Assembly: GCF_003627995.1 (NCBI RefSeq)
Contig: NZ_CP032707.1
Span: forward strand, 297,501 to 361,500
Direction: 5' to 3'
DNA length: 64,000 bases
From: Brevundimonas naejangsanensis
Lineage (GTDB): Bacteria > Pseudomonadota > Alphaproteobacteria > Caulobacterales > Caulobacteraceae
Part shown: positions 7,775 to 17,381 of the stretch, piece after piece
Numbering within the stretch: the first letter of the stretch is position 1
How the letters are laid out: each line of letters begins with the position of its first letter
The notes under the pieces: model-generated
What the model was told of the DNA's origin: nothing
The model's input: the letters and a program-made list of their open reading frames with translations, nothing else
The model's database searches: none
Made by a program: the position numbers and the translations under genes

Positions 7775-8704
7775 TCAGAAAACCCGCCCGCCGACGCCGC
7801 CGTCCAGCATCATCATGCCGCTGACCGCCTCGCCCTGGACCATCTCCTCGCGATATTCGGTGTAGGTCTCCTCGCGGATCAGGGTCAGCACCTTCACCCC
7901 CGCGCCGTAGCGGCGAAGCAGCGAGCGCTCGTTGCAGTCGCGCGCCGCCTTTTCCGGGCGGCATTCCAGGCGGCCGCCCGCGCCGTGCCACAGGGCCTCG
8001 CGCTTGTTGCACGCCATCGTCTCGCCCGGCGCGCCCTCGGCCTCGCTGATGGTCCACTGCAGCTTGGTCCCGGCGATGCAGCGATACAGTTCGCCGTCGT
8101 AGTCCCCGCTCACGTCGCGGCCCGGACGCACCTGGGAGGCCGGGTGCGGCACGTTGCGGTCGTCGATGCAGACCGCCTGAAGAACCACCTGCTTCTCGAT
8201 GCGGCGCGAGGCGGTGAAGGGCACGCGCACCATCTGCATCGCGCCCTGGACGTTCAGGCCCTGGATGGTGGTCGGATAGGGCTGGTCGACGTTGAAGTAG
8301 GCCCCGCCGCCCCCGCCGACGATGATCGTAGCGCCGCTGCGCGAGCCGGCGAAGGCGCGCGCCGTCGCCGTGGCGTTCGCGTTCGCGTTCGCACTGGCGT
8401 TCGCATTGACGTTGATGTTGACGTTCACATTGCCCCCGCCCGAGCCGCAGCAGGCCGGAGGCGGAGGCGGCAGGCAGCCCCCGCCGCCGCACGGCGGCGT
8501 GACCGGCGGCTGCGGCGGCAGGCAGCCGCTGGGGCCGCACCCCCCGCCCGGAGGCGGCGTCACCGGCGGCGGCATGATCGGCGGCGGCGGCGGCGGCGGC
8601 AGGCAACCGCTCGGGCCGCAGCCCGCCGAGGCGACGTCGGCGACCGCCATCAGGCCGGCGAAGGCCGCCGCGCCCGCCAGAATTTTCAACATCCCTGCCC
8701 GCAT
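7775..8704 (-). CDS. unrecognised secreted protein with Cys/Pro-rich and Asn-X repeats
   Basis: I do not recognise this 309-aa protein. The ATG at 8704 has AGGAG nine bases upstream and starts a clear signal peptide ending near DVASAG. After it, GCGPSGCLPP occurs twice, then a related CGGGGCLPP, with runs of up to seven prolines, then paired cysteines. Next come about 25 residues of alternating N-V, N-A and A-T (NVNVNINVNANASANANAN), a glycine run, and a C-terminal part of about 170 residues holding at least five cysteines. It looks like a disulphide-rich surface protein with a possible beta or amyloid segment. It is monocistronic, with its own terminator, and near the hfa operon. Confidence 0.75.
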   Translation of the reverse strand: MRAGMLKILAGAAAFAGLMAVADVASAGCGPSGCLPPPPPPPIMPPPVTPPPGGGCGPSGCLPPQPPVTPPCGGGGCLPPPPPACCGSGGGNVNVNINVNANASANANANATATARAFAGSRSGATIIVGGGGGAYFNVDQPYPTTIQGLNVQGAMQMVRVPFTASRRIEKQVVLQAVCIDDRNVPHPASQVRPGRDVSGDYDGELYRCIAGTKLQWTISEAEGAPGETMACNKREALWHGAGGRLECRPEKAARDCNERSLLRRYGAGVKVLTLIREETYTEYREEMVQGEAVSGMMMLDGGVGGRVF

Positions 8705-8863
8705 GGGATCGGACTCCTGCATCGATCGTCGACCGGTCGTTGCAAGCGCCGGGCCGCACGGGGCGTCCGACAATGGCCTGTTCCCTCGGTTTCCCCAGCC
8801 CTTCGCCGCCCCCGGCGGGCGGGCCTGTGCCATTGTGAGCCGTGCCAATGTGGGCCGGCCGGA

Positions 8864-9394
8864 TCAGCCGATCAGCGTCAACTCCGCCACATAGCGCCGC
8901 CAGTTCTGGACATAGTGCTGGGCCGAGGCGCGCAGCCCCTCGATCTGCCCTTCGTCCAGTTCCCGCACCACCTTGCCGGGCTGGCCCATGACCAAGCTGT
9001 TGTCGGGGATGACCTTGCCCTCGGTGATCAGGGCGTTGGCGCCGATCAGGCAGTTCTTCCCGATGCGCGCCCCGTTCAGGACGACGGCGCCGATGCCGAT
9101 CAGGCTGTTGTCGCCGATCTCGCAGCCGTGCAGCATCACCTTGTGCCCGACGGTCACGCCGGCGCCGATGGTCAGGGGCGCGCCCACGTCGGTGTGCAGG
9201 ATGCTGCCGTCCTGAATATTGCTGTCGCGGCCGACGATGATGGGGTCGTTGTCGCCGCGCAGCACGGCGTTGAACCAGATGCTGGCGCCCGGATGCAGAA
9301 TCACGTTCCCTAGAACGGTTGCACTCGGCGCGATCCAGTATTCGCCTTCCGGCGGAAGCTGAGGCTTGCTGTCGCCCAGGCTGTAAACACTCAT
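8864..9394 (-). CDS. gamma-class carbonic anhydrase family protein
   Basis: A left-handed beta-helix protein (176 aa) built of hexapeptide repeats, such as [13 protein letters not shown] and [13 protein letters not shown]. The zinc-ligand histidines of the gamma-carbonic anhydrase/YrdA family are visible in [14 protein letters not shown]. The conserved [13 protein letters not shown]-terminal motif is present. The ATG at 9394 is preferred to a GTG six bases further out. Catalytic activity in this family varies, so hydratase activity is not assured. Confidence 0.88.
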   Translation of the reverse strand: MSVYSLGDSKPQLPPEGEYWIAPSATVLGNVILHPGASIWFNAVLRGDNDPIIVGRDSNIQDGSILHTDVGAPLTIGAGVTVGHKVMLHGCEIGDNSLIGIGAVVLNGARIGKNCLIGANALITEGKVIPDNSLVMGQPGKVVRELDEGQIEGLRASAQHYVQNWRRYVAELTLIG

Positions 9395-9494
9395 CCGCAC
9401 ACCGCCTATCCTTATCGAAATGAAGGCTTTAACCCTTCGGAAACCACGTTAGCATCAGCCTGTTGATGCGATTCGAGGCCCCTATATCGGCCCC

Positions 9495-9690
9495 GGATCC
9501 GAAGCTGGATCAAGCCCGGTCCGGTCAGATGCTGGAGAATGCGCTTGGCGTGTTCGCGACCAGTCCGGGGACGGCGACGCACCTGCTGCGGCGAAGACCC
9601 TGCGACCGTTCGGGACGGCCACGCGGCTTCGGCCCCCACCTCCCCCACCGACGACCAAGGCGAGACCCTGCCGGGCTCGCCTTTTTTCAT
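9495..9690 (+). ncRNA. structured RNA ending in an intrinsic terminator; possible 6S RNA or phoH leader
   Basis: About 195 bases without a convincing reading frame end at a perfect terminator. The 5' part holds a hairpin (GATCC/GGATC at 9495-9515). The part GCGTGTTCGCGACCAGTCC then GGGGAC resembles the conserved GUUCGC...CCAGUCC...GGGGA region I recall from 6S RNA. GGTCCGGT near 9520 can pair with ACCGACGACC near 9646. The length is close to that of 6S RNA (about 160-190). A TATATC at 9483-9488 could be a -10, but no good -35 stands 17 bases before it. The alternative is a terminator-controlled leader of phoH. The boundaries are estimates. Confidence 0.42.
9657..9687 (+). terminator. intrinsic terminator 19 bases before phoH
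   Basis: AAGGCGAG (9657-9664) and CTCGCCTT (9676-9683) form a perfect eight-pair stem, followed directly by TTTTTT (9682-9687). It ends nine bases before the phoH ribosome-binding site, so phoH needs read-through, a regulated fold, or a promoter hidden in the terminator. Confidence 0.85.
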
Positions 9691-9705
9691 GCCCTGGAGA
9701 CGTCC

Positions 9706-10473
9706 ATGAGCAAACGATCGGCCATCAAGCGTCAGTTGCGCGAAGGCGTGCTGGATTCGCCCGAATTCATTCAGGACGCCAAGGTCAGGCGATTGCCCGC
9801 CCGCGTCGGCGGCTGGTCGCCCCTGCCCTCGAACGACGAGCGCGATCAGGGCTATCTCAAGACGCTGAAGCCCAAGTCGGACGGCCAGGCCGAACTGATG
9901 GAGGCCGTCGATCACGCCAACCTGGTGCTGGCGCTGGGCCCGGCGGGCACGGGCAAGACCTATCTGGCCGTGGCCAAGGCGGTCGAGGCGCTGGAGGCGG
10001 GCAAGGTCGGCCGCATCGTCCTGAGCCGCCCGGCGGTCGAGGCCGGGGAATCCATCGGCTTCCTGCCCGGCGACATGGAGGACAAGCTGGCCCCCTACCT
10101 GCGGCCGCTCTACGACGCCCTGTCGGACCGGCTGTCGATGAAGCGGGTCAAGGCCCTGATGGCCGAGGGCCTGATCGAGATCGCCCCCATCGGCTATATG
10201 CGCGGCCGCACCCTGAACAACGCCTTCATCGTCGTCGACGAGGCGCAGAACTGCACCTACGTCCAGCTGAAGATGCTGCTGACCCGCCTGGGCTGGCACT
10301 CGACCATGGTGGTCACGGGCGACCCGCATCAGTCGGACCTGCTGCCCGGCGTGTCGGGGCTGTCCGACATCGCCGACCGCCTGGAGGCCGTGCCCGAGAT
10401 CGCCGTCGTCCGCCTGGCCGAGCGCGACATCGTGCGCCATCCCCTGGTCGCCAGCATGATCGGGGTATTGTGA
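9706..10473 (+). CDS. phoH: short PhoH-like ATPase
   Basis: A 255-aa P-loop NTPase of the PhoH type: Walker A GPAGTGKTY, Walker B FIVVDEAQN, and the family motifs SRPAVEAGE and VVTGDPHQ. PhoH proteins are linked to RNA metabolism and phosphate stress; many carry an RNase-type partner domain, absent here. The start at 9706 has GGAG seven bases upstream; the longer open frame before it runs through the structured RNA and terminator. An 81%-identical partial copy of its last 36 coding bases lies downstream at 10625-10660. Confidence 0.88.
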   Translation: MSKRSAIKRQLREGVLDSPEFIQDAKVRRLPARVGGWSPLPSNDERDQGYLKTLKPKSDGQAELMEAVDHANLVLALGPAGTGKTYLAVAKAVEALEAGKVGRIVLSRPAVEAGESIGFLPGDMEDKLAPYLRPLYDALSDRLSMKRVKALMAEGLIEIAPIGYMRGRTLNNAFIVVDEAQNCTYVQLKMLLTRLGWHSTMVVTGDPHQSDLLPGVSGLSDIADRLEAVPEIAVVRLAERDIVRHPLVASMIGVL

Positions 10474-10624
10474 CCCTCGCCCTACTCTGATGAGAGAAGG
10501 AAAAAATAGAGTCCAATTCGTCTGAATCGTCTGAAATCCCCTCTCGGCCCGGATGCAGTCTAGCACAGGCGCCGAGGGGGGATGGCCGATTGCAGATTTA
10601 GGCTCGCGCGTGATCGCCGTCTTC

Positions 10625-10660
10625 CGCCATCCGCTGGTGGCTGACATGATCGAGGTGTTG
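10625..10660 (+). pseudogene. remnant duplicate of the phoH 3' end
   Basis: Bases 10625-10660 match phoH bases 10435-10470 at 29 of 36 positions. Translated, they give RHPLVADMIEVL against RHPLVASMIGVL at the real C-terminus. The copy has no start or ATPase part and runs into a repeat element. It is either a decayed tandem duplication or the old C-terminus displaced by an insertion of about 190 bases. Confidence 0.6.
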
Positions 10661-10670
10661 CGATCCTTGC

Positions 10671-10829
10671 CCTTCTCCCCTTGTGGGAGAAGGTGGTCCG
10701 TGAGGACCGGATGAGGGGTGTCTGCGAGGCGACCCGCCGGTTTCGCTGAGAGCCTGAACGGTTGATGAGGTGTAAGCACCCCTCATCCGAACGCCTCCGG
10801 CGCCCACCTTCTCCCACAAGGGGAGAAGG
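10671..10829. repeat. palindromic intergenic repeat, family A copy 1
   Basis: Starts with CCTTCTCCCCTTGTGGGAGA and ends with its reverse complement; inner arms GGATGAGGGGTG and CACCCCTCATCC also pair, so the whole 160-base unit can fold into one long cruciform. It fills most of the gap between phoH and dxs, which are convergent. Related copies are at 32942 and 45992. Confidence 0.85.
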
Positions 10830-10838
10830 AAGAACGCC

Positions 10839-12749
10839 TTACGCCCGCACCGCCCGGCTGGCGTCGACGCCCAGCGCCGTCAGCGCGGTCGCCGCGATGT
10901 GGTCGGCGTTGAGGCCCGCCTGGGCGTACATGGCCTCGGGCTTGTCCTGGTCCTGGAAGACGTCAGGCAGATGCAGGGTGCGGATCTTGAGGCCGGCGTC
11001 CAGCGCGCCCTTCTCGGCCAGCAACTGCAGCACGAAGGCCCCGAAGCCGCCCATGGCGCCCTCTTCCACCGTGATCAGGCACTCATGCTCGCGCGCCAGG
11101 CGCAGGATCATGTCGGCGTCCAGCGGCTTGGCGAAGCGGGCGTCGGCGACGGTGGCCGAGACGCCCTTGGCGGCCAGCAGATCGGCCGCCTTCAGCGATT
11201 CCTGCAACCGAGTGCCCAACGACAGGATGGCGACCGAGGTCCCTTCGCGGACGATGCGGCCCTTGCCGATCTCCAGCGGGGCGGCCAGTTCGGGAATGTC
11301 GACGCCGACGCCCTCGCCGCGCGGATAGCGGAAGGCGCTGGGGCGGTCGTCGATGGCCAGCGACGTCGAGATCATGGCGGCCAGTTCGGCCTCGTCGGCG
11401 GCGGCCATCAGCACCATGCCGGGCAGAGCCCCCATGAAGCCGATGTCGAAGCTGCCTGCGTGGGTCGCGCCGTCGGCGCCGACCAGGCCGGCGCGATCCA
11501 TGGCGAAGCGCACCGGCAGGGACTGGATGGCCACGTCATGGACCACCTGGTCGTAGCCGCGCTGCAGGAAGGTCGAATAGATGGCGCAGACCGGCTTCAT
11601 GCCGTCGGCGGCCAGACCGGCGGCGAAGGTGACGGCGTGCTGCTCGGCGATGCCGACGTCATAGGTGCGGTCGGGGAAGGCCTGGCCGAACAGGTCCAGC
11701 CCCGTGCCCGACGGCATGGCGGCGGTGATGGCGACGATGGAGGGGTCGCTTTCGGCGTGCTTGATCAGCTCCGTGCCGAACACCTTGGTGTAGCTGGGCG
11801 CGTTCGAGACCGCCTTGGACTGCTTGCCCGAGACCACGTCGAACTTGACCACCGCGTGCAGCTTGTCGGCGCTGCTCTCGGCCGGGGCGTAGCCCTTGCC
11901 CTTCTGGGTCACGACGTGGACCAGCACCGGACGGTCGGTGATGGCGGCGGCGTTCTTCAGGATGGGGACCAGATTCTCCATGTCGTGGCCGTCGATCGGC
12001 CCGACGTAGTAGAAGCCCAGCTCCTCGAACAGGGTGCCGCCCACGATCATGCCGCGGGCGTATTCCTCGGCCTTGCGCGCGGCATCGCGGAAGGGGCGCG
12101 GCATATGGTCGACGAACTTCTTCCCGACCTTGCGAATGTTCTGATAGGCGCCGCCCGAGACCTGCTTGGCCAGGTAGGCGCTCATGCCGCCGACGGGCGG
12201 GGCGATCGACATGTCGTTGTCGTTCAGCACCACCATCAGCTGGCCGTTGGTGGCCTCGGCGGCGTTGTTCATCGCCTCATAGGCCATGCCCGCCGACATG
12301 GAGCCGTCGCCGATCACGGCCACGACGCGGTTCTTCTCGCCCTTGTGGTCGCGGGCGGAGGCGAAGCCCAGGGCGGCCGAGATGGAGGTCGAGGCGTGGG
12401 CCGCGCCGAAGGGGTCGTATTCGCTTTCGGAACGCTTGGTGAAGCCCGACAGACCGCCGCCCTGGCGCAGGGTGCGGATGCGGTCGCGCCGCCCGGTCAG
12501 GATCTTGTGCGGATAGCACTGGTGGCCGACGTCCCAGATAAGGATGTCCTTGGGCGTCTCGAAGACGTGGTGCAGGGCGACCGTCAGCTCGACCACGCCC
12601 AGACCCGCGCCCAAATGGCCGCCGGTCACCGACACGGCGTCGATGGTTTCCGCACGCACCTCATCCGCCAGCTGCTTCAGCTGGGCGATGTCGAACCCCC
12701 GCGTGTCGGCGGGGATTTTGACGGTGTCGAGAAGCGGGGTGTGGGGCAT
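10839..12749 (-). CDS. dxs: 1-deoxy-D-xylulose-5-phosphate synthase
   Basis: First enzyme of the MEP isoprenoid pathway: thiamine-diphosphate-dependent condensation of pyruvate with glyceraldehyde 3-phosphate. The 636-aa length matches the family. The N-terminal [11 protein letters not shown], the diphosphate-binding [18 protein letters not shown] and the transketolase-central [13 protein letters not shown] are all present. The start [10 protein letters not shown] at 12749 is preferred to a GTG 33 bases upstream. It follows ispA and xseB on the same strand, the common alphaproteobacterial order, so supply of isoprenyl units is coordinated. Confidence 0.96.
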   Translation of the reverse strand: MPHTPLLDTVKIPADTRGFDIAQLKQLADEVRAETIDAVSVTGGHLGAGLGVVELTVALHHVFETPKDILIWDVGHQCYPHKILTGRRDRIRTLRQGGGLSGFTKRSESEYDPFGAAHASTSISAALGFASARDHKGEKNRVVAVIGDGSMSAGMAYEAMNNAAEATNGQLMVVLNDNDMSIAPPVGGMSAYLAKQVSGGAYQNIRKVGKKFVDHMPRPFRDAARKAEEYARGMIVGGTLFEELGFYYVGPIDGHDMENLVPILKNAAAITDRPVLVHVVTQKGKGYAPAESSADKLHAVVKFDVVSGKQSKAVSNAPSYTKVFGTELIKHAESDPSIVAITAAMPSGTGLDLFGQAFPDRTYDVGIAEQHAVTFAAGLAADGMKPVCAIYSTFLQRGYDQVVHDVAIQSLPVRFAMDRAGLVGADGATHAGSFDIGFMGALPGMVLMAAADEAELAAMISTSLAIDDRPSAFRYPRGEGVGVDIPELAAPLEIGKGRIVREGTSVAILSLGTRLQESLKAADLLAAKGVSATVADARFAKPLDADMILRLAREHECLITVEEGAMGGFGAFVLQLLAEKGALDAGLKIRTLHLPDVFQDQDKPEAMYAQAGLNADHIAATALTALGVDASRAVRA

Positions 12750-12815
12750 AGGGATCGGGAGCCTTCGACGCGAGAACGTCACACAGTAACCCGCACGAAG
12801 CGGGCGCGTTTCCTA

Positions 12816-13992
<1,177 letters not shown>

Positions 13993-14042
13993 GATGCGGG
14001 CAACCTAGAGACGCCCGCGCGGCGCATCAACGACGAAAGGCC

Positions 14043-14702
14043 TCAACGCTTCTCGTAGCGACGTTGTGACCAGTATTTGAAGCCCTGGTTATGGGCCAGG
14101 CGCCAGCCGTGGGCTTTCAGCCTCTGGCCGACCATGTGGTTGAAATAGCCGTGGGCCAGGACCAGAACGTCCTGACCTTCGCCGGCGCGGGCGATCAGGA
14201 CGCGCGCGGCCTGATCGGCGCGGACCTCGGCCTCGGCGCGGGTCTCCTGACCCTCGTGGTGATTGAACACGTGCCACCAGATGCGCGAGATCACGCCCCA
14301 ATAGCGCGGCGACAGCTTGATCCAGGCCGGGAAGCGCGGCGGCGGCAGGGGCGCCTCGATGAACAGGGCGTCGACCAGGACGTCGCGGCCCGGCGCCACG
14401 GCGCGGGCGGTTTCCTGCGCCCTGGGACGGGTAGAGGCATAGATGGCGCCGGCGCCCTCGGCGGCGGTCAGCAGGGTCTGGGGCGGGGTCTGTCCGGCGC
14501 GCAGGCCGCCGATCTCATACCGGCCCCACCAGTCGCGGTACTGATCCGAGGTGATCATGCATTTGCGCGACAGGGCCGGCTCGCCGTGCCGGGCCAGGAT
14601 GATCGCCCCATGGCCCATCGGCGCCTCGGCGGCGTCGCCGGGCGTCGCCAAGGTCCGGGCGGCTTCGGATTCGGAGTGAGTCATGAGCGCAGGAGAAGTC
14701 AT
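14043..14702 (-). CDS. histidine phosphatase superfamily protein
   Basis: About 219 aa with the phosphoglycerate-mutase-like core: ILARHGEP holds the phospho-accepting histidine, YASTRPRAQETA the second arginine block, and VLVLAHGYFNH the second catalytic histidine. The substrate is unknown. Starts at 14702 or 14684 are both possible; neither has a clear ribosome-binding site, and the open frame continues upstream to 14828 without protein-like sequence. Confidence 0.85.
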   Translation of the reverse strand: MTSPALMTHSESEAARTLATPGDAAEAPMGHGAIILARHGEPALSRKCMITSDQYRDWWGRYEIGGLRAGQTPPQTLLTAAEGAGAIYASTRPRAQETARAVAPGRDVLVDALFIEAPLPPPRFPAWIKLSPRYWGVISRIWWHVFNHHEGQETRAEAEVRADQAARVLIARAGEGQDVLVLAHGYFNHMVGQRLKAHGWRLAHNQGFKYWSQRRYEKR

Positions 14703-14920
14703 AGCACGGGGATCAGCCTGTGAAACCAAGGCTTTGGCGACCCTCACCCTCCCCCGTTTCGGCATTGGCGCGCGCCGGTTCGGCGCGCTTCGGACCAAGG
14801 TGGTAGCCCCCGCCGCGCCCCCCTGCAACCATCCAGAGATGACGAGGCCGCGAAGGCCGTCTTCACAAAGGCGCTGTCGGCGGCTTCACCCCGGCCCGGC
14901 CCGGCGCTAAGCCTCGCAGG

Positions 14921-15448
14921 ATGACCGAGCCCGTAATCCGCCCCGCCCGCCCCGACGACGCCGCCGCCCTGGGCGTGCTGGGGCGCCAGACCTTCATCGA
15001 CACCTTCGTCACCGGATTCGGCATCCCCTATCCGGCGGACGACCTGAACGCCTTCCTGGACGCCAGCTTCAACGCCGAGACCATCGCCGCCAAACTGGCC
15101 GAGCCCGGCGCCGCCTGGTGGGTGGCCGAGCGCGACGGCGAACTGCTGGCTTTCGCCAACGCCGGGCCGAACACCTTGCCCCACCCCGACGGCCGCGCCA
15201 GCCACGCCGAACTGCGCCGCCTCTACGTCGGCAAGCCCGCGCAGGGCCTCGGCCTGGGCACGCAACTGCTGAAGGTGGCCCTGGAGTGGATGGAGGCCCA
15301 CACCGACGGCCCCCTGTGGATCGGCGTCTGGAGCGGCAACGAAAAGGCCCAGAAGCTCTACGCCGCCTACGGCTTCGAGAAGGCCGGCGAGTATCAGTAT
15401 CCGGTCGGCGCCTGGATGGACGACGAGTTCATCTTGCGGCGGGGATAG
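14921..15448 (+). CDS. GNAT family N-acetyltransferase
   Basis: A 175-aa GNAT fold protein with the acetyl-CoA-binding loop near GKPAQGLGLGTQLL and the closing motif NEKAQKLYAAYGFEKAGEY. It most likely acetylates a small amine or a protein N-terminus. It stands alone, just upstream of the MntA/HepT pair. Confidence 0.9.
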   Translation: MTEPVIRPARPDDAAALGVLGRQTFIDTFVTGFGIPYPADDLNAFLDASFNAETIAAKLAEPGAAWWVAERDGELLAFANAGPNTLPHPDGRASHAELRRLYVGKPAQGLGLGTQLLKVALEWMEAHTDGPLWIGVWSGNEKAQKLYAAYGFEKAGEYQYPVGAWMDDEFILRRG

Positions 15449-15462
15449 GCTAAACTACCTTC

Positions 15463-15747
15463 ATGACCCGCGCTGAACTCCTTCAGAAGCTGCGAGACCT
15501 CAAACCGTGGCTGGCTGAGCAGGGCATCGTCAATGTGCGCCTGTTCGGCAGCTATGCGCGCGACGAAGCGGGACCGGACAGCGACGTGGATCTGCTGGTG
15601 GACATGACCAAGCCCTTGGGCTGGGATTTCTTCGGCATCGAGCGCGGGTTGAGCGAACAACTGGGCGTCAAGGTTGAGATGGGGACGGAGGATTCCATGC
15701 ATCGCCTCGTCCGCAACCAAGCGGTCCGCGAGGCGGTCCTTGTCTGA
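15463..15747 (+). CDS. mntA: MntA-type minimal nucleotidyltransferase antitoxin
   Basis: A 94-aa minimal nucleotidyltransferase with the exact GS-X10-DXD motif: G29 S30, then D41 and D43. In the characterised HepT/MntA systems this enzyme adds AMP to a tyrosine of the HEPN toxin and so silences it. The stop overlaps the start of the downstream HEPN gene by eight bases, the coupling expected of a toxin-antitoxin operon. GC content here looks lower than in neighbouring genes, which fits a mobile accessory module. Confidence 0.88.
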   Translation: MTRAELLQKLRDLKPWLAEQGIVNVRLFGSYARDEAGPDSDVDLLVDMTKPLGWDFFGIERGLSEQLGVKVEMGTEDSMHRLVRNQAVREAVLV

Positions 15748-16093
15748 ACGCGACCGGCTGCACCTGCAGGAAATGATCGGAGCGATCGACGAACTGGCCG
15801 TGCAAACGGCGGGCGGCGAGCAGGAAAGCTGGATCGAAGATCGAACACGTGTCGCTGCCGCATCAATGTATCTGATCGTGCTCGGCGAAGGCGCGCAAAA
15901 CCTGTCCGAGACTATGAAAGTTCAGACCCCGGATGTTCCCTGGGCCAATATCGCGGGCCTTCGCCACAGGTTGGCCCATAGCTACTTCCGGGCAGACAGG
16001 CGGCTGATCTGGCAGGCGGCGTCGGATCACGCCCAGGCCTTGAAGCCTGTTCTGGAGCGCTTGCTGCAGTCCCTGGGTCCCGAACCGCTCTGA
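15740..16093 (+). CDS. hepT: HepT-type HEPN RNase toxin
   Basis: A 117-aa HEPN protein. The catalytic and target motif RX4HXY is fully present: R75, H80, Y82, in RHRLAHSY. HepT toxins are RNases; Tyr in this motif is the AMPylation target of MntA. Translation most likely starts at TTG 15740, inside the end of mntA; no ATG occurs until residue 12. The stop overlaps the ATG of the following VWA gene by one base, so the module is embedded in a longer transcript. Confidence 0.87.
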   Translation: MSERDRLHLQEMIGAIDELAVQTAGGEQESWIEDRTRVAAASMYLIVLGEGAQNLSETMKVQTPDVPWANIAGLRHRLAHSYFRADRRLIWQAASDHAQALKPVLERLLQSLGPEPL

Positions 16094-17271
16094 TGCTCCT
16101 GCCCTTCTTCACCGCCCTGCGCGAGGCCAAGGTGCCTGTGTCGCTCAAGGAATGGCTCCATCTGATGGAGGCCATGGACAAGGGCGTGGGGGGACGTGAC
16201 ATCGAGGCCTTCTACCACCTGTCGCGCGCCCTCCTGGTCAAGGACGAGAAGCACTATGACCGCTTCGACCAGGTGTTCGGCAAGGTGTTCAAGGGGCTGG
16301 AGGGCGTCGGTCCCGGCGAGGAGATCACCGCCGACATCCCCGAGGACTGGCTGCGGCTGCTGACCGAGAAGTTCCTGACGGACGAGGAGAAGGCCCAGAT
16401 CGAGGCTCTGGGCGGCTTCGATAAGCTAATGGAGACGCTGAAGCAGCGGCTGGAGGAGCAGAAGGAGCGCCACCAGGGCGGCAATCGCTGGATCGGCACC
16501 GGCGGAACCAGCCCCTTCGGCCACGGCGGCTACAACCCCGAAGGCGTCCGCATCGGCGGCCCCGGCCGCCACGGCCGCGCGGTCAAGGTCTGGGAGAAGC
16601 GCGAGTACCGCAACCTGGACGACACGGTCGAACTGGGCACGCGCAACATCAAGGTCGCCCTGCGTCGCCTGCGCCGGTTCGCCCGCGAAGGCGCGGCCGA
16701 GGAACTGGACATCGACGGCACCATCGACGGCACGGCGCGTCAGGGCTGGCTGGACATCCACATGCGGCCCGAGCGACGCAACACCATCAAGGTGCTGCTG
16801 TTCCTGGATGTCGGCGGCTCGATGGACGGCCACATCCAGCTGTGCGAGGAGCTGTTCTCGGCCGCGCGGACCGAGTTCAAGAACCTGGAGTTCTTCTACT
16901 TCCACAACTGCCTCTACGAAGGCGTGTGGAAAGACAACCGACGCCGTCACAGCGAACGCATCCCGACCTGGGACCTGATCCATAAATACCCCGGCGACTG
17001 GCGCGCCATCTTCGTCGGCGACGCGACCATGTCGCCCTATGAGATCACCATGCCCGGCGGCTCGGTCGAGCATTGGAACGAGGAAGCCGGCGCGGTCTGG
17101 CTGAAACGCGCCCGCGAACAGTGGGGCAAGTCCGTCTGGCTGAACCCCGTGCCCGAGCGGCACTGGGCCTACACCCCCTCGGTCGGCCTGATCGGCGAGG
17201 TGATGGAGCACCGCATGTTCCCCCTGACGCTGGAGGGGCTGGAGCGAGCGATGCGGACGCTGGCGCGCTGA
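16093..17271 (+). CDS. VWA-domain protein, CoxE-like (392 aa)
   Basis: An N-terminal helical region (1-125), a basic linker, and a C-terminal von Willebrand A type domain starting near VLLFLDVGGSM, the MIDAS motif with a Gly in place of one Ser. It matches the uncharacterised VWA family of CoxE relatives, which usually work with a MoxR-type AAA+ ATPase as chaperones that insert metals or assemble complexes. No MoxR gene is nearby. No signal peptide, so cytoplasmic. ATG overlaps the hepT stop (TGATG). Confidence 0.85.
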   Translation: MLLPFFTALREAKVPVSLKEWLHLMEAMDKGVGGRDIEAFYHLSRALLVKDEKHYDRFDQVFGKVFKGLEGVGPGEEITADIPEDWLRLLTEKFLTDEEKAQIEALGGFDKLMETLKQRLEEQKERHQGGNRWIGTGGTSPFGHGGYNPEGVRIGGPGRHGRAVKVWEKREYRNLDDTVELGTRNIKVALRRLRRFAREGAAEELDIDGTIDGTARQGWLDIHMRPERRNTIKVLLFLDVGGSMDGHIQLCEELFSAARTEFKNLEFFYFHNCLYEGVWKDNRRRHSERIPTWDLIHKYPGDWRAIFVGDATMSPYEITMPGGSVEHWNEEAGAVWLKRAREQWGKSVWLNPVPERHWAYTPSVGLIGEVMEHRMFPLTLEGLERAMRTLAR

Positions 17272-17381
17272 ACCCGCCCGCCCTTCATGAGCGGCGTTTG
17301 TCGTAAATTTATTTGACAATACTGGCCGCTCGCCGCGACCATCCTCGGCTCAGGCGCACGGCGCCGTGCGGAGAACTCGAC

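Noticed and set aside
9463..9488. TTGATG / TATATC as a promoter for the candidate small RNA
   Set aside because: The spacer is only 14 bases, so it is not a credible sigma-70 pair as written, although the -10-like box may be real.
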